From Reyranella sp. (GTDB lineage Bacteria; Pseudomonadota; Alphaproteobacteria; Reyranellales; Reyranellaceae): a stretch of 10,534 nucleotides of DNA. Below are positions 1-8,795 of the stretch, piece by piece. The position numbers were made by a program, and so were the translations under genes. Below the pieces are notes generated by a model. That model saw only the letters and a list, made by a program, of their open reading frames with translations. It did not search any database and had not been told where the DNA came from. The stretch's first letter is position 1. The number at the start of each line of letters is the position of its first letter. The stretch lies in assembly GCA_016780605.1 (NCBI GenBank), contig JADHLS010000107.1:1-10534 (forward strand), read 5' to 3'.

Positions 1-369
1 CCGGGCGGCGAGCTGCAGCGACAGCCCGACCACGCCCATGTCCTCGCGCGCGCCGGCGCCGGCCCGCGTGTCGCCAAGGCGGCGGATGTCGGCCAGCCCG
101 CGCTCGACCGTTTGCAGGGCCTCGGCGCGGCGTTCGGTATCGAGCGCCGACAGCGGCTGCACTGGGCCCTGCCAGTCGGCGTACCAGTCGATCGCCTTGC
201 CGTCCTCGTGCAGCTGCGGATCGGCCAGCAGCCCCGCCGCCTCGTCGCCCAGCCGGCGGCGCACCACCCGGCGCAGTTGCGGGGCGGCGTTGTGCAGCGG
301 CTCGCCGCGCACCCCCAGGGGGCGCACGCCGCTCCGCGTCGTCGCGATCAACGTGGTCTGGCCGGCCAT
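1..369 (-). CDS. N-terminal part of an unrecognised protein, possibly SrfA-like (runs off the left edge)
   Basis: An open reading frame of 123 codons starts at ATG 369-367 and stays open to the window edge, so only the N-terminus is seen. The start is preceded by a purine-rich GGGGCGGA directly upstream. The protein begins MAGQTTLIATTRSGVRPLGV and contains a conserved-looking stretch, DGKAIDWYADWQGPVQPLSA, near residues 59-78, followed by a charged helical region with many Arg, Glu and Ala. There is no signal peptide or membrane segment. The IDWYA...G.V pattern followed by a helix reminds me of the N-termini of enterobacterial SrfA-type proteins, which are poorly characterised. That is memory-based resemblance only. 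It lies 79 bp downstream of the acyl-CoA synthetase gene on the same strand, so the two may be co-transcribed, but no functional link is evident. Confidence 0.7.
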   Translation of the reverse strand, partial: MAGQTTLIATTRSGVRPLGVRGEPLHNAAPQLRRVVRRRLGDEAAGLLADPQLHEDGKAIDWYADWQGPVQPLSALDTERRAEALQTVERGLADIRRLGDTRAGAGAREDMGVVGLSLQLAAR

Positions 370-448
370 TCCGCCCCGAAAATAGCCGGCCGATTATGGC
401 GACGCGATGATTTCAATTTCAGCGGGCCGGAGGCTGGCGCGCTCCCCG

Positions 449-2293
449 CTAGACCTCTTTCGCCCAGTCGCGCAGGACGAACTTCTGGACCTTGCCGGTC
501 GAGGTCATGGGCAGGTCGCGGAAGACGATGTAGCGCGGGCACTTGTAGGAGGCGAGGTGGGCGCGGCAATGGGCGATGATGTCGTCGGCGGTGGCGGCGG
601 CGCCGGGCTTCAGCACGACGAAGGCGCAGGGCGTCTCGCCCCACTTCTCGTCGGGCTTGGCGACGACGGCGACATTGGCGACCGCGGGATGCTCGATGAT
701 CACGCCCTCGACCTCGATGGTCGAGATGTTCTCGCCGCCCGAGATGATGATGTCCTTGGAACGGTCGCGCAGCTCGATGTAGCCGTCCTCGTGCAGCACG
801 CCGAGGTCGCCCGAGTGGAACCAGCCGTGCTCGAACGCCTCGCGCGTCGCCTTGGGGTTCTTGAGGTAGCCCTTCATGGTGAGATTGCCGCGGAACATCA
901 CCTCGCCCATGGTGGCGCCGTCGCGCGGCACCTCCTTCATGGTCGTTGGATCCATCACGGTGACGCCATCCTCGGCGGCATAGCGCACGCCCTGCCGCGC
1001 CTTGAGCTGAGCACGCTCATGGCTCGGCCGTTCATCCCATTCGTCATGCCAGGAGCAGATCGTGGCCGGCCCGTAGACCTCGGTGAGGCCATAGACGTGG
1101 GTGACGCGGAAGTTCTCCTTCTCCAGCGCCTCCAGCACGGCGGCGGGCGGCGGTGCCGCGGCGGTCATGAACTCGACGCGCCGGCCGAGCGGCTGGCGCT
1201 CGGCCGGCGTGGCGTTGATGATGAACTGCATGACGATCGGCGCGCCGCACATGTGCGTCACGTTGTGCGCCACCAGGGAGTCGTAGATCGCCTTGGCGTT
1301 GACGCGGCGCAGGCAGACCGAGGTGCCGGCGACCAGGGCCAAGGTCCAGGGGAAGCACCAGCCGTTGCAATGGAACATCGGCAGCGTCCAGAGATAGACC
1401 GGATGGACGCCCATCGCCCATTGCGTGGCATTGCCGTAGGCCGACAGCGCCGCGCCGCGATGGCTGTAGACCACGCCCTTCGGGTTGCCCGTCGTGCCCG
1501 AGGTGTAGTTGAGCGAGATCGCGTTCCATTCGTCGGCCGGATATTTCCAAGCGTAGTCGCTCTCGCCGGTGACCAGAAATTCTTCGTAGGTCGTGTCGCC
1601 GATCTGGGCGCGGTCCTCGCACAGGGGGTCGTCGATATCGACCACCAGCGGCTGGACCTTGGCGATCGCCAGCGCCTCGGTCACGACGCGATGGAACTCG
1701 CGGTCGACCAGCAGCACCTTGGTCTCGCTGTGGTCGAGGATGAAGGCGATCATCGCCGCATCGAGCCGCGTGTTCAGCGAGTTGAGCACGCCGCCGGTCA
1801 TCGGCACGGCGAAATGCGCCTCGTACATCTCGGGGATGTTGGGCGCCATGATGGCAACGGTGTCGCCGATGCCGATGCCGACCTTCTCCAGCGCCGAGGC
1901 GAGCCTCTTGCAGCGCTGATAGGTCTCGGCCCAGCTCTGGCGCCGCGCGCCGTGGATCAAGGCGATGCTGTCGGGATAGACGGCGGCGCTGCGCTCGATG
2001 AACTGCAGCGGCGTCAGGGCTGCGTAGTTGGCCGGCGTCTTGTCGAGGTCGCGTTCGTAGATGTTGGCCGACAGGTGAGGCGCCTTGTGCAGCGCCGGCC
2101 GTGCCGACGGCATGCGCGTCACCGACGCGCGGTTCTTGACCGGACGACGCAGCGCGGGCCGCGCGACGGGCTTGGGGGCCGCCGCCTTCTTCTTGGCCGC
2201 CGGCTTGCGCGCGGCTGGCTTCTTTGCCTTGGCGGCTTTTCGCGTCGGCTTCCTGCCTTTGCCCGACCCTGTCGTCGATTTCTTCTTGGCCAT
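449..2293 (-). CDS. Acyl-CoA synthetase (AMP-forming, ANL superfamily) with a Lys/Ala-rich N-terminal tail
   Basis: This 614-residue cytoplasmic ligase should activate a medium- or long-chain fatty acid, or a related carboxylate, to its CoA thioester through an acyl-adenylate. Visible ANL motifs are the P-loop YTSGTTGNPKGV (263-274), the adenylate motif YGLTEVYGP (401-409), GDLG (495-498), the hinge region RSKDIIISGGENIS (511-524) and STGK with the expected catalytic Lys601. The body, which starts near residue 78 with NIYERDLDKTPANYA, resembles the medium/long-chain and DmdB-like (methylmercaptopropionate) branch; the substrate cannot be read from sequence. Residues 1-60 are an extra, very basic Lys/Ala/Pro/Arg tail. 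The start at 2293 is preferred because GGGAAG lies 6 bp upstream. The next in-frame Met (residue 61, position 2113) would give a family-typical length but has no ribosome-binding site. The gene is transcribed divergently from hutH. Confidence 0.93.
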   Translation of the reverse strand: MAKKKSTTGSGKGRKPTRKAAKAKKPAARKPAAKKKAAAPKPVARPALRRPVKNRASVTRMPSARPALHKAPHLSANIYERDLDKTPANYAALTPLQFIERSAAVYPDSIALIHGARRQSWAETYQRCKRLASALEKVGIGIGDTVAIMAPNIPEMYEAHFAVPMTGGVLNSLNTRLDAAMIAFILDHSETKVLLVDREFHRVVTEALAIAKVQPLVVDIDDPLCEDRAQIGDTTYEEFLVTGESDYAWKYPADEWNAISLNYTSGTTGNPKGVVYSHRGAALSAYGNATQWAMGVHPVYLWTLPMFHCNGWCFPWTLALVAGTSVCLRRVNAKAIYDSLVAHNVTHMCGAPIVMQFIINATPAERQPLGRRVEFMTAAAPPPAAVLEALEKENFRVTHVYGLTEVYGPATICSWHDEWDERPSHERAQLKARQGVRYAAEDGVTVMDPTTMKEVPRDGATMGEVMFRGNLTMKGYLKNPKATREAFEHGWFHSGDLGVLHEDGYIELRDRSKDIIISGGENISTIEVEGVIIEHPAVANVAVVAKPDEKWGETPCAFVVLKPGAAATADDIIAHCRAHLASYKCPRYIVFRDLPMTSTGKVQKFVLRDWAKEV

Positions 2294-2377
2294 GCTCGCT
2301 TCCCGTTTTCCCGACGCCGCGCACTTTCACACAAAGGACCGGGTGTTCTCTAGTTTTTCCTTGGCTACCATCGGCCC
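2294..2377. promoter_or_regulatory. Divergent intergenic region between the acyl-CoA synthetase and hutH
   Basis: These 84 bp separate two start codons facing away from each other, so both promoters must lie here or inside the genes. The stretch is locally AT-richer (2331-2365, with CTAGTTTTT and TTTCACAC) than the surrounding coding DNA, as expected for a promoter. I could not find a convincing sigma-70 pair, nor the TGTATA-type dyad bound by HutC in pseudomonads. The synthetase has a usable GGGAAG ribosome-binding site; hutH has no obvious Shine-Dalgarno sequence. The regulatory role is inferred from geometry only. Confidence 0.45.
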
Positions 2378-3918
2378 ATGAGTTCCATCCTGCTGGCGCC
2401 CGGCGCCGTGCCGCTGGCCGTCTGGCGCGAGGTTTATCGGGGCGCTGAGGTCACCCTCGAGCCGGCGAGCTACGGCGTGATTGAGCGGTCGGCGCGCGCC
2501 GTCTCGACCATCCTCGCCAGGGGCGAGCCGGTCTATGGCATCAACACCGGCTTCGGAAAGCTCGCCAGCGTGCGCATCGATGCGGCCGACCTCGAGAAGC
2601 TGCAGCGCAACATCGTGCTGTCGCACGCCGCCGGCGTCGGCCCGCCGATGCCGGTTCCCGTCGCGCGCTTGATGATGGCGCTGAAGCTCGCCAGCCTGGC
2701 GCAGGGCGCGTCCGGCGTGCGCAGCGAGACGGTGCGCCTGCTCGAGGCGCTGCTGGACAAGGGCCTGACGCCGCTGGTGCCGAGCCAGGGTTCGGTCGGC
2801 GCGTCGGGCGATCTCGCGCCACTTGCCCACATGTCGGCGACGCTGCTCGGCGTCGGATCCTTCTTCATCGACGGCGCCGTGGTGCCCGCCGGCCGCGCGC
2901 TCGCCGAGGTCGGCCTGTCGCCGCTTGTGCTGGGCGCCAAGGAGGGGCTGGCGCTGCTGAACGGCACGCAGTTCTCGACGGCCTACGCGCTCGCCGCCCT
3001 GTTCGAGACCGAGCTGCTGTTCGGCTCGGCCCTGGTGACCGGCGCGCTGTCGACCGACGCCGCCCGCGGCTCCGATGCGCCGTTCGATCCGCGCATCCAC
3101 GCACTGCGTCGCCATGCCGGCCAGGCCGAGGCCGCCAGCGCCTTGCGCCGGCTGATGGAGGGCTCCGCCATTCGCGTCTCGCATCTGATCGGCGACGAGC
3201 GCGTCCAGGATCCGTACTGTTTGCGCTGCCAGCCGCAGGTGATGGGCGCCGCGCTCGACATCCTGCGCCACGCGGCGATGACGCTTGAGACCGAGGCCAA
3301 CGGCGTCACTGACAATCCATTGATCTTTGCCGAGACGGGCGAAGCCCTGTCAGGCGGCAACTTCCACGCCGAGCCCGTGGCCTTCGCCGCCGACATCATG
3401 GCGCTGGCGCTATGCGAGATCGGCTCGCTCGCCGAGCGGCGCATCGCCATGCTGGTCGATCCCGCACTGTCGGGCTTGCCGGCGTTCCTGACGCCGCGGC
3501 CCGGCCTCAACTCCGGCTTCATGACCCCCCAGGTCACGGCGGCCGCCCTCGTCGCCGAGAACAAGCAGCGCGCCCATCCGGCCAGCATCGATTCGATCCC
3601 GACCTCGGCCAACCAGGAGGATCACGTCTCGATGGCCGCGCACGGCGCGCGCCGCCTGTTGGAGATGGCGGATAATTGCCGGTCGATCGTCGGCATCGAG
3701 CTTCTGGCCGCAGCGCAGGGCTGCGACTTCCATCATCCGCTCACCTCCAGCCCCATGCTCGAGCGCGTGCGCGCGCTGGTACGCCGACACGTGCCGCATC
3801 TCGACGACGACCGCCACTTCCAGCCCGATCTCGCACGCGCGTCGGACCTCGTCGGTCGCGGCGCGCTGATCGATGCGATCGACGCTGATATCCTGCCGAC
3901 CTTCGACCGGAGTGCTCC

Positions 3919-3922
<4 letters not shown>
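2378..3922 (+). CDS. hutH: Histidine ammonia-lyase (histidase)
   Basis: This cytoplasmic enzyme deaminates L-histidine to trans-urocanate and ammonia, the first step of the Hut pathway. At 514 residues it is the usual bacterial length, and its key residues fall at the same numbers as in the Pseudomonas putida enzyme. Ala142-Ser143-Gly144, in [15 protein letters not shown], form the MIO electrophile. Tyr53 (YGINTGFG), Tyr280 and Arg283 ([13 protein letters not shown]) and Glu414 ([11 protein letters not shown]) are all present. Residue 281 is Cys, where the P. putida enzyme, as I recall it, has Ser (DPYSLRC). The ATG at 2378 gives a normal N-terminus although no clear Shine-Dalgarno precedes it, so translation may be leaderless-like or weakly initiated. 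Its TGA overlaps the hutU start in an ATGA, indicating an operon with translational coupling. Confidence 0.98.
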
Positions 3923-5583
<1,661 letters not shown>

Positions 5584-5605
5584 TGATCCCGCGAGGTAAT
5601 GGGCC

Positions 5606-6043
5606 ATGATGGACAAAGGTCATTGGCGCGGCCTGCTCGCCCTATCGAGCCTGGCGTTGCTGGCCGGCTGCAGCTGGTTCGGCGACAGCGCGCCCGTCGG
5701 CAGGGCGCGCCCCGGCGCCGATCGCAGCATCGCGCCGACAGGGACGCTGCCCTCGGCCTCACCCGGCCAGGGCGCCCAGCCGGGCGTCGCCCCGGTCGAC
5801 GAGACGCGCGGATCGACCCCCGTCATCGGCTCGGTGGTCGGCGGCAAAGGCGGACAGAAGGCGCAGAAGGACGCTGAGGAGAAGGCGGCGGTCGAACGCG
5901 ATGCCAAGGCGCGCGAGCAACGCGCCGCCCAGGATGCCGCCGAACGCGATGCAAAGGCCAAGCAGCAATCCGCACCGGCGCAAGCTACGCCGGTCGCTGT
6001 ACCCGCGTCTCCCGAAGCTGCGCCAGCACAGCCCAAGCCATAA
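5606..6043 (+). CDS. Small predicted outer-membrane lipoprotein, Ala/Lys/Glu-rich
   Basis: The 145-residue protein has a signal peptide with a clear lipobox, LLAGC, so Cys22 should be lipidated and cleaved at by signal peptidase II. The residue after it is Ser, not Asp, which favours sorting to the outer membrane. The rest has no recognised domain. A Gly/Pro-rich linker (about 23-75) is followed by a highly charged Lys/Glu/Ala/Gln segment (about 82-125) predicted to be helical or coiled-coil, with ERDAKA occurring twice 16 residues apart, and then a Pro/Ala-rich tail ending in PAQPKP. The start is supported by GAGGT at 5593-5597, 8 bp upstream; ATG 5609 is an alternative. It lies 22 bp after hutU, so it may be read from the hut transcript, though no link to histidine use is evident. 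Function is unknown. Confidence 0.8.
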   Translation: MMDKGHWRGLLALSSLALLAGCSWFGDSAPVGRARPGADRSIAPTGTLPSASPGQGAQPGVAPVDETRGSTPVIGSVVGGKGGQKAQKDAEEKAAVERDAKAREQRAAQDAAERDAKAKQQSAPAQATPVAVPASPEAAPAQPKP

Positions 6044-6047
6044 CGCG

Positions 6048-6830
6048 TCAGCGCTGCGCTGCCAGCGCTTCGACGCGGATCTCCTCGGTAAGGCGGGCTT
6101 TCAGCGCCATGAACTCGGGCGAGGTCTTGATGGTGTAATGCCTGGGGTGTGGCAGGTCGGTCGCGACCTCGCATTTGATGCGGCCCGGACGGCCGCTGAA
6201 CACCACGACGCGATTGGCCATGAAGATCGCTTCGTCGATGTCGTGGGTGACGAACAGCACGGTTGTGCGGGCGGCCTCCCAGATGCCGAGCAGCAGCTCC
6301 TGCATCAGGAGCCTGGTCTGGTTGTCCAGCGCGCCGAACGGCTCATCGAGCAGCAGGATCTTGGGATCGTTGGCGAGCGCGCGGGCGATCGCCACACGCT
6401 GCTGCATGCCGCCGGAGAGCTGCTTGGGATAGTGATCCTCGAAGCCGCCGAGGCCCATGCGGGCAATGAAGCGGTCGGCGACGTCGCGCTGCTCGGCCAT
6501 CGCCATTCCCTTCTCGCGCAGGCCGAAGCAGATGTTCTGGCGAACGGTCAGCCAGGGAAACAGCGTATAGCTCTGAAAGACCACGCCGCGGTCGGCACCG
6601 GGGCCGCTGATCGGCGCGTCGTCGAGCAGGATCTCGCCGGTCGAAGGCTCTTCCAGGCCGGCGACCAGCCGCAGCAATGTGGACTTGCCGCAGCCCGACG
6701 GGCCCAGCACGGTGATGAAGTCGTTGTCGGCGATGTCGAGGTTCACCGGGCGCAGGGCCTCGGTTGGCGCCGCGTGGCGGCGCAGGCCGGGGAAGGTCTT
6801 GCCGACATGGCGGATCGAGAGCCGGCTCAT
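6048..6830 (-). CDS. ABC transporter ATP-binding protein, SsuB/TauB/NrtD type
   Basis: This 260-residue ATPase energises import by the adjacent permease. Domain landmarks are the Walker A GPSGCGKST (43-51), the Q-loop Gln86 in FQSYTLFPW, signature LSGGMQQR (138-145), Walker B ILLLDE (158-163), the D-loop GALD (166-169) and the switch His196 in VTHDIDEA. It belongs to the nitrate/sulfonate/taurine class of importers (CUT/NitT group). The open frame continues far upstream, but the start is set at 6830 because it gives the family N-terminus MSRLSIRHVGKTF and overlaps the permease stop in an ATGA, the normal coupling for such pairs. The TGA at 6050-6048 lies 4 bp from the stop of the convergent lipoprotein gene. 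Substrate is unknown. Confidence 0.95.
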   Translation of the reverse strand: MSRLSIRHVGKTFPGLRRHAAPTEALRPVNLDIADNDFITVLGPSGCGKSTLLRLVAGLEEPSTGEILLDDAPISGPGADRGVVFQSYTLFPWLTVRQNICFGLREKGMAMAEQRDVADRFIARMGLGGFEDHYPKQLSGGMQQRVAIARALANDPKILLLDEPFGALDNQTRLLMQELLLGIWEAARTTVLFVTHDIDEAIFMANRVVVFSGRPGRIKCEVATDLPHPRHYTIKTSPEFMALKARLTEEIRVEALAAQR

Positions 6831-7603
6831 CGCAGGAAGCTCCAGGCGAACAGGCGCTGGTTGGCCTTCTTGAACAGGAGGTCCGACGTCAGGCCGACCA
6901 GGCCGATCACCACGATGCCGGCGATGATGTGGTCGGTCGCCATCAGCGCCTGGCTGTCGGTGATCATGTGGCCGATCCCCGACGAGGCGCCGATCAATTC
7001 GGCGACGATGATGTAGGTCCAGCCCAGCCCCAGCACCTGGCGCAGCGCCTCGGCGATCTCGGGCGCCGCTCCCGGCAACAGGACGCGGCGGACCACGCCG
7101 CGGTCGCTGCAGCCCAGCGTATAGGCCGCCTCGACGAGGTCGCGGCGCGTGCCGCTCACGATCATGGTGACCATCAGCGTGAGCTGGAAGAAGCAGCCGA
7201 TGAAGATCACGGTGAGCTTCTGCGCCTCGCCGATACCGACCCACAGGATCAGGAGCGGGATGAAGGCCGACGCCGGCAGGTAGCGTGCGAAGGAGACGAA
7301 CGGCTCGAAGAACGCCTCGATCGGCTTGTAGGCGCCCATGGCGATGCCGAGCGGCACGCCGATCAGCGCTGCCAGCACGAAGCCGCCGACGACACGCCAG
7401 ATCGTCATGCCGACGTCGTAGACGAAGCCCTGGGTCGCGAACAGGTCCCAGCCCGACTGAAGGGTCTGCCAGGGCGAGGCGAGGAAATGCCTGGGGACGG
7501 CGCCACTCCAGGTCAGCAGGAACCACAGCGCAACGAAGCCCACGAAGAAGGCGACGCCGAGCGCGATGCGCCGCTCGCGCGTCACTGGGACGAGCAGCTT
7601 CAT
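6827..7603 (-). CDS. ABC transporter permease, SsuC/TauC/NrtB type
   Basis: This inner-membrane protein of 258 residues should form the channel, probably as a homodimer, for the ATPase encoded next. Hydrophobic segments lie near residues 12-32, 64-90, 105-125, 128-149, 190-205 and 222-242. The cytoplasmic loop carries the EAA motif that docks the ATPase (EAAYTLGCSDRGVVRRVLLP, from 158, with the conserved Gly164). Length and layout match the binding-protein-dependent transport family of sulfonate, taurine and nitrate importers. The start ATG at 7603 has GAGGAG about 11 bp upstream, a loose spacing. Its stop overlaps the ATPase start. The 171-bp gap to the upstream binding-protein gene is filled with palindromes (7617-7751). 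Confidence 0.94.
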   Translation of the reverse strand: MKLLVPVTRERRIALGVAFFVGFVALWFLLTWSGAVPRHFLASPWQTLQSGWDLFATQGFVYDVGMTIWRVVGGFVLAALIGVPLGIAMGAYKPIEAFFEPFVSFARYLPASAFIPLLILWVGIGEAQKLTVIFIGCFFQLTLMVTMIVSGTRRDLVEAAYTLGCSDRGVVRRVLLPGAAPEIAEALRQVLGLGWTYIIVAELIGASSGIGHMITDSQALMATDHIIAGIVVIGLVGLTSDLLFKKANQRLFAWSFLR

Positions 7604-7616
7604 CGACGCTTTCGCT

Positions 7617-7751
7617 CCTCCCCGGCGAAGCTGGGGAGGTGTCGGCGCCTTACGCCGGCGGAGGGGTCATGAGCATCAACATTGGTGCTCATGACCCCTC
7701 CGCCCGCGAAGACGCGGGCGCCTCCCCTTCGCGGCATCTGCGAAGGGGAGG
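7617..7751. repeat. Array of five adjacent hairpins (extragenic palindromic element) inside the transporter operon
   Basis: Reading the plus strand, five inverted repeats follow one another almost without gaps. They are 7617-7623 with 7633-7639 (7 bp, CCTCCCC/GGGGAGG), 7643-7647 with 7653-7657 (5 bp), 7657-7675 with 7686-7704 (19 bp perfect), 7701-7708 with 7713-7720 (8 bp, loop AAGA), and 7721-7732 with 7740-7751 (12 bp perfect, 7-base loop). The first and last share the CCTCCCC/GGGGAGG arms. The third and fourth share bases 7701-7704, so they cannot both be fully paired. The element lies between the stop of the ABC binding-protein gene and the start of the permease gene, with no T-run typical of an intrinsic terminator. 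It resembles REP/BIME-type extragenic elements; no second copy is in the window. Confidence 0.85.
7657..7704. repeat. Long perfect inverted repeat, 19-bp arms
   Basis: The core of the hairpin array is a perfect 19-bp palindrome. Left arm 7657-7675 reads GGCGGAGGGGTCATGAGCA, and its exact reverse complement is at 7686-7704. The 10-base centre TCAACATTGG adds three more pairs beyond a single T-G mismatch, so the stem can reach 22 of 23 positions. In RNA transcribed from the minus strand this would be a very stable hairpin placed between the binding-protein and permease cistrons. The TCATGAGC core recurs in the palindrome at 9906-9924. Confidence 0.9.
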
Positions 7752-7774
7752 AGGTGTGTTGGGATGGCATGTCC

Positions 7775-8743
7775 TCAGTTCAGGAAGGACGTGTCGAACA
7801 GCGTGTCCATGTTCGCGGGTGGCGCCTTGATCACGCCGATCTCCAGCAGCAGGGCCGCCGCCTCCTTGTTGAAGGCCTGGAGCTCGCCGTTGAAGAACTT
7901 CTTGTTGGCCTCGCGGTCGGCCCACTTGAGCTTGGACTGAGACTTCTCGAACTGCTCGGCCGTCTGCTTGACGTCGGCGCCCATGATGGTGAAGGCCTTG
8001 GTCTTGTCCTTGGCGATCATGTCGAGCGCCTGGAAGTAGCTCTCGATCAGCGCCTTCACCGCCTTGGGATTCTCCTTGATGAACTTGGGCGTGCAGCCGA
8101 AGGTATCGAACACGATCGGGTATTGCAGCGAATCGGCGATGAGCTTGCCCGATTCCGGCTTGTCGCGCACCAGCCCGAGATAGGGCTCATAGGTGACGGC
8201 CGCGTCGAGGTTGCCGGTGCCGGCGACGAAGGCGTTGGCGGCGGGCGCGGGCTCCAGCGTCACCAGCGTCACGTCCTTCAGCGACAGGCCGTTCTTCTTG
8301 AGGACCGACGCCAGGAAGAAGTGCGGGGCGGTACCCGGTGCCGATGCCGCGACCGTCTTGCCCTTGAGGTCGGCGACCTTGGCGATGGCCGGCCGCGCCA
8401 CGATGCCGTCGGAGCCCATGCCCTGGTCCATCTTGAAGAGCTGGGTCGTGGCGACTCCGTTCGCGTTCCACACGATCCACGTTTCCGCAGTGGTGGCGGC
8501 GCACTGGATGTCGCCCGAGGCGATGGCGAGATGGCGGTCCTTCTGCGGGATCTTCTGGATGGTGACGTCGAGGCCATTGGCCTTGAAGATGCCGGCCTCC
8601 TTGGCAAGCGTCAGCGGCGCGAAGCCCGTCCAGCCCGAGATGCCAATAGCGACCTTGGTGTCTTGCGCATGCGCGGCGGCGGCCGAGGCAAGAACGCCGC
8701 AGATCGCGACGGTGCGGATCAGGAAACGACTGGATTTCGACAT
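7775..8743 (-). CDS. Periplasmic substrate-binding protein of an ABC importer, SsuA/TauA/NMT1-like
   Basis: The 322-residue precursor has a Sec signal peptide (basic MSKSSRFLIR, hydrophobic core, cleavage after AHA near residue 26), so the mature protein is periplasmic. The mature start, near VAIGISGWTGFAPLTLAKEA, and the stretch ending in GLDV are typical of the NMT1/SsuA fold, which binds nitrate, sulfonates, taurine or thiamine-pyrimidine precursors in other bacteria. A further characteristic run is LKGKTVAASAPGTAPHFFLA in the hinge region. The ligand cannot be assigned. The start at 8743 is chosen over an in-frame ATG at 8776 because AGGAG lies 6 bp upstream and it gives a clean signal peptide. 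It is the natural partner of the downstream permease and ATPase, separated from them by the hairpin array. Confidence 0.94.
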   Translation of the reverse strand: MSKSSRFLIRTVAICGVLASAAAAHAQDTKVAIGISGWTGFAPLTLAKEAGIFKANGLDVTIQKIPQKDRHLAIASGDIQCAATTAETWIVWNANGVATTQLFKMDQGMGSDGIVARPAIAKVADLKGKTVAASAPGTAPHFFLASVLKKNGLSLKDVTLVTLEPAPAANAFVAGTGNLDAAVTYEPYLGLVRDKPESGKLIADSLQYPIVFDTFGCTPKFIKENPKAVKALIESYFQALDMIAKDKTKAFTIMGADVKQTAEQFEKSQSKLKWADREANKKFFNGELQAFNKEAAALLLEIGVIKAPPANMDTLFDTSFLN

Positions 8744-8795
8744 CGGAGACTCCTCTCGGCCGTGATGGCAGCACAAAGCATGCCACGCGACGCTA

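Noticed and set aside
370..448. Possible terminator after the acyl-CoA synthetase
   Set aside because: Only short, partly wobble-paired stems (for example 421-426 with 445-450) and no T-run on the transcribed side; transcription may continue into the gene at 1-369.
407..2353. A 648-codon open frame on the plus strand opposite the acyl-CoA synthetase
   Set aside because: The product is His/Arg/Asp/Gly-rich with no recognisable domain. It is the mirror frame of a gene with all ANL motifs, and long antisense frames are common at such high GC.
6831..7526. Upstream extension of the ATPase frame by 232 codons
   Set aside because: The extension overlaps the permease gene in another frame and gives Arg/Pro-rich nonsense; the ATGA-coupled start at 6830 gives the family N-terminus.
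7617..7751. CRISPR array or intrinsic terminator in the palindromic region
   Set aside because: The units are inverted, not direct, repeats with no regular spacers, and no hairpin is followed by a T-run on either strand.
8744..8776. Earlier ATG for the ABC binding protein (MCCHHGREESP...)
   Set aside because: It would place 11 unsuitable residues ahead of a good signal peptide, while the AGGAG site is correctly spaced for 8743.
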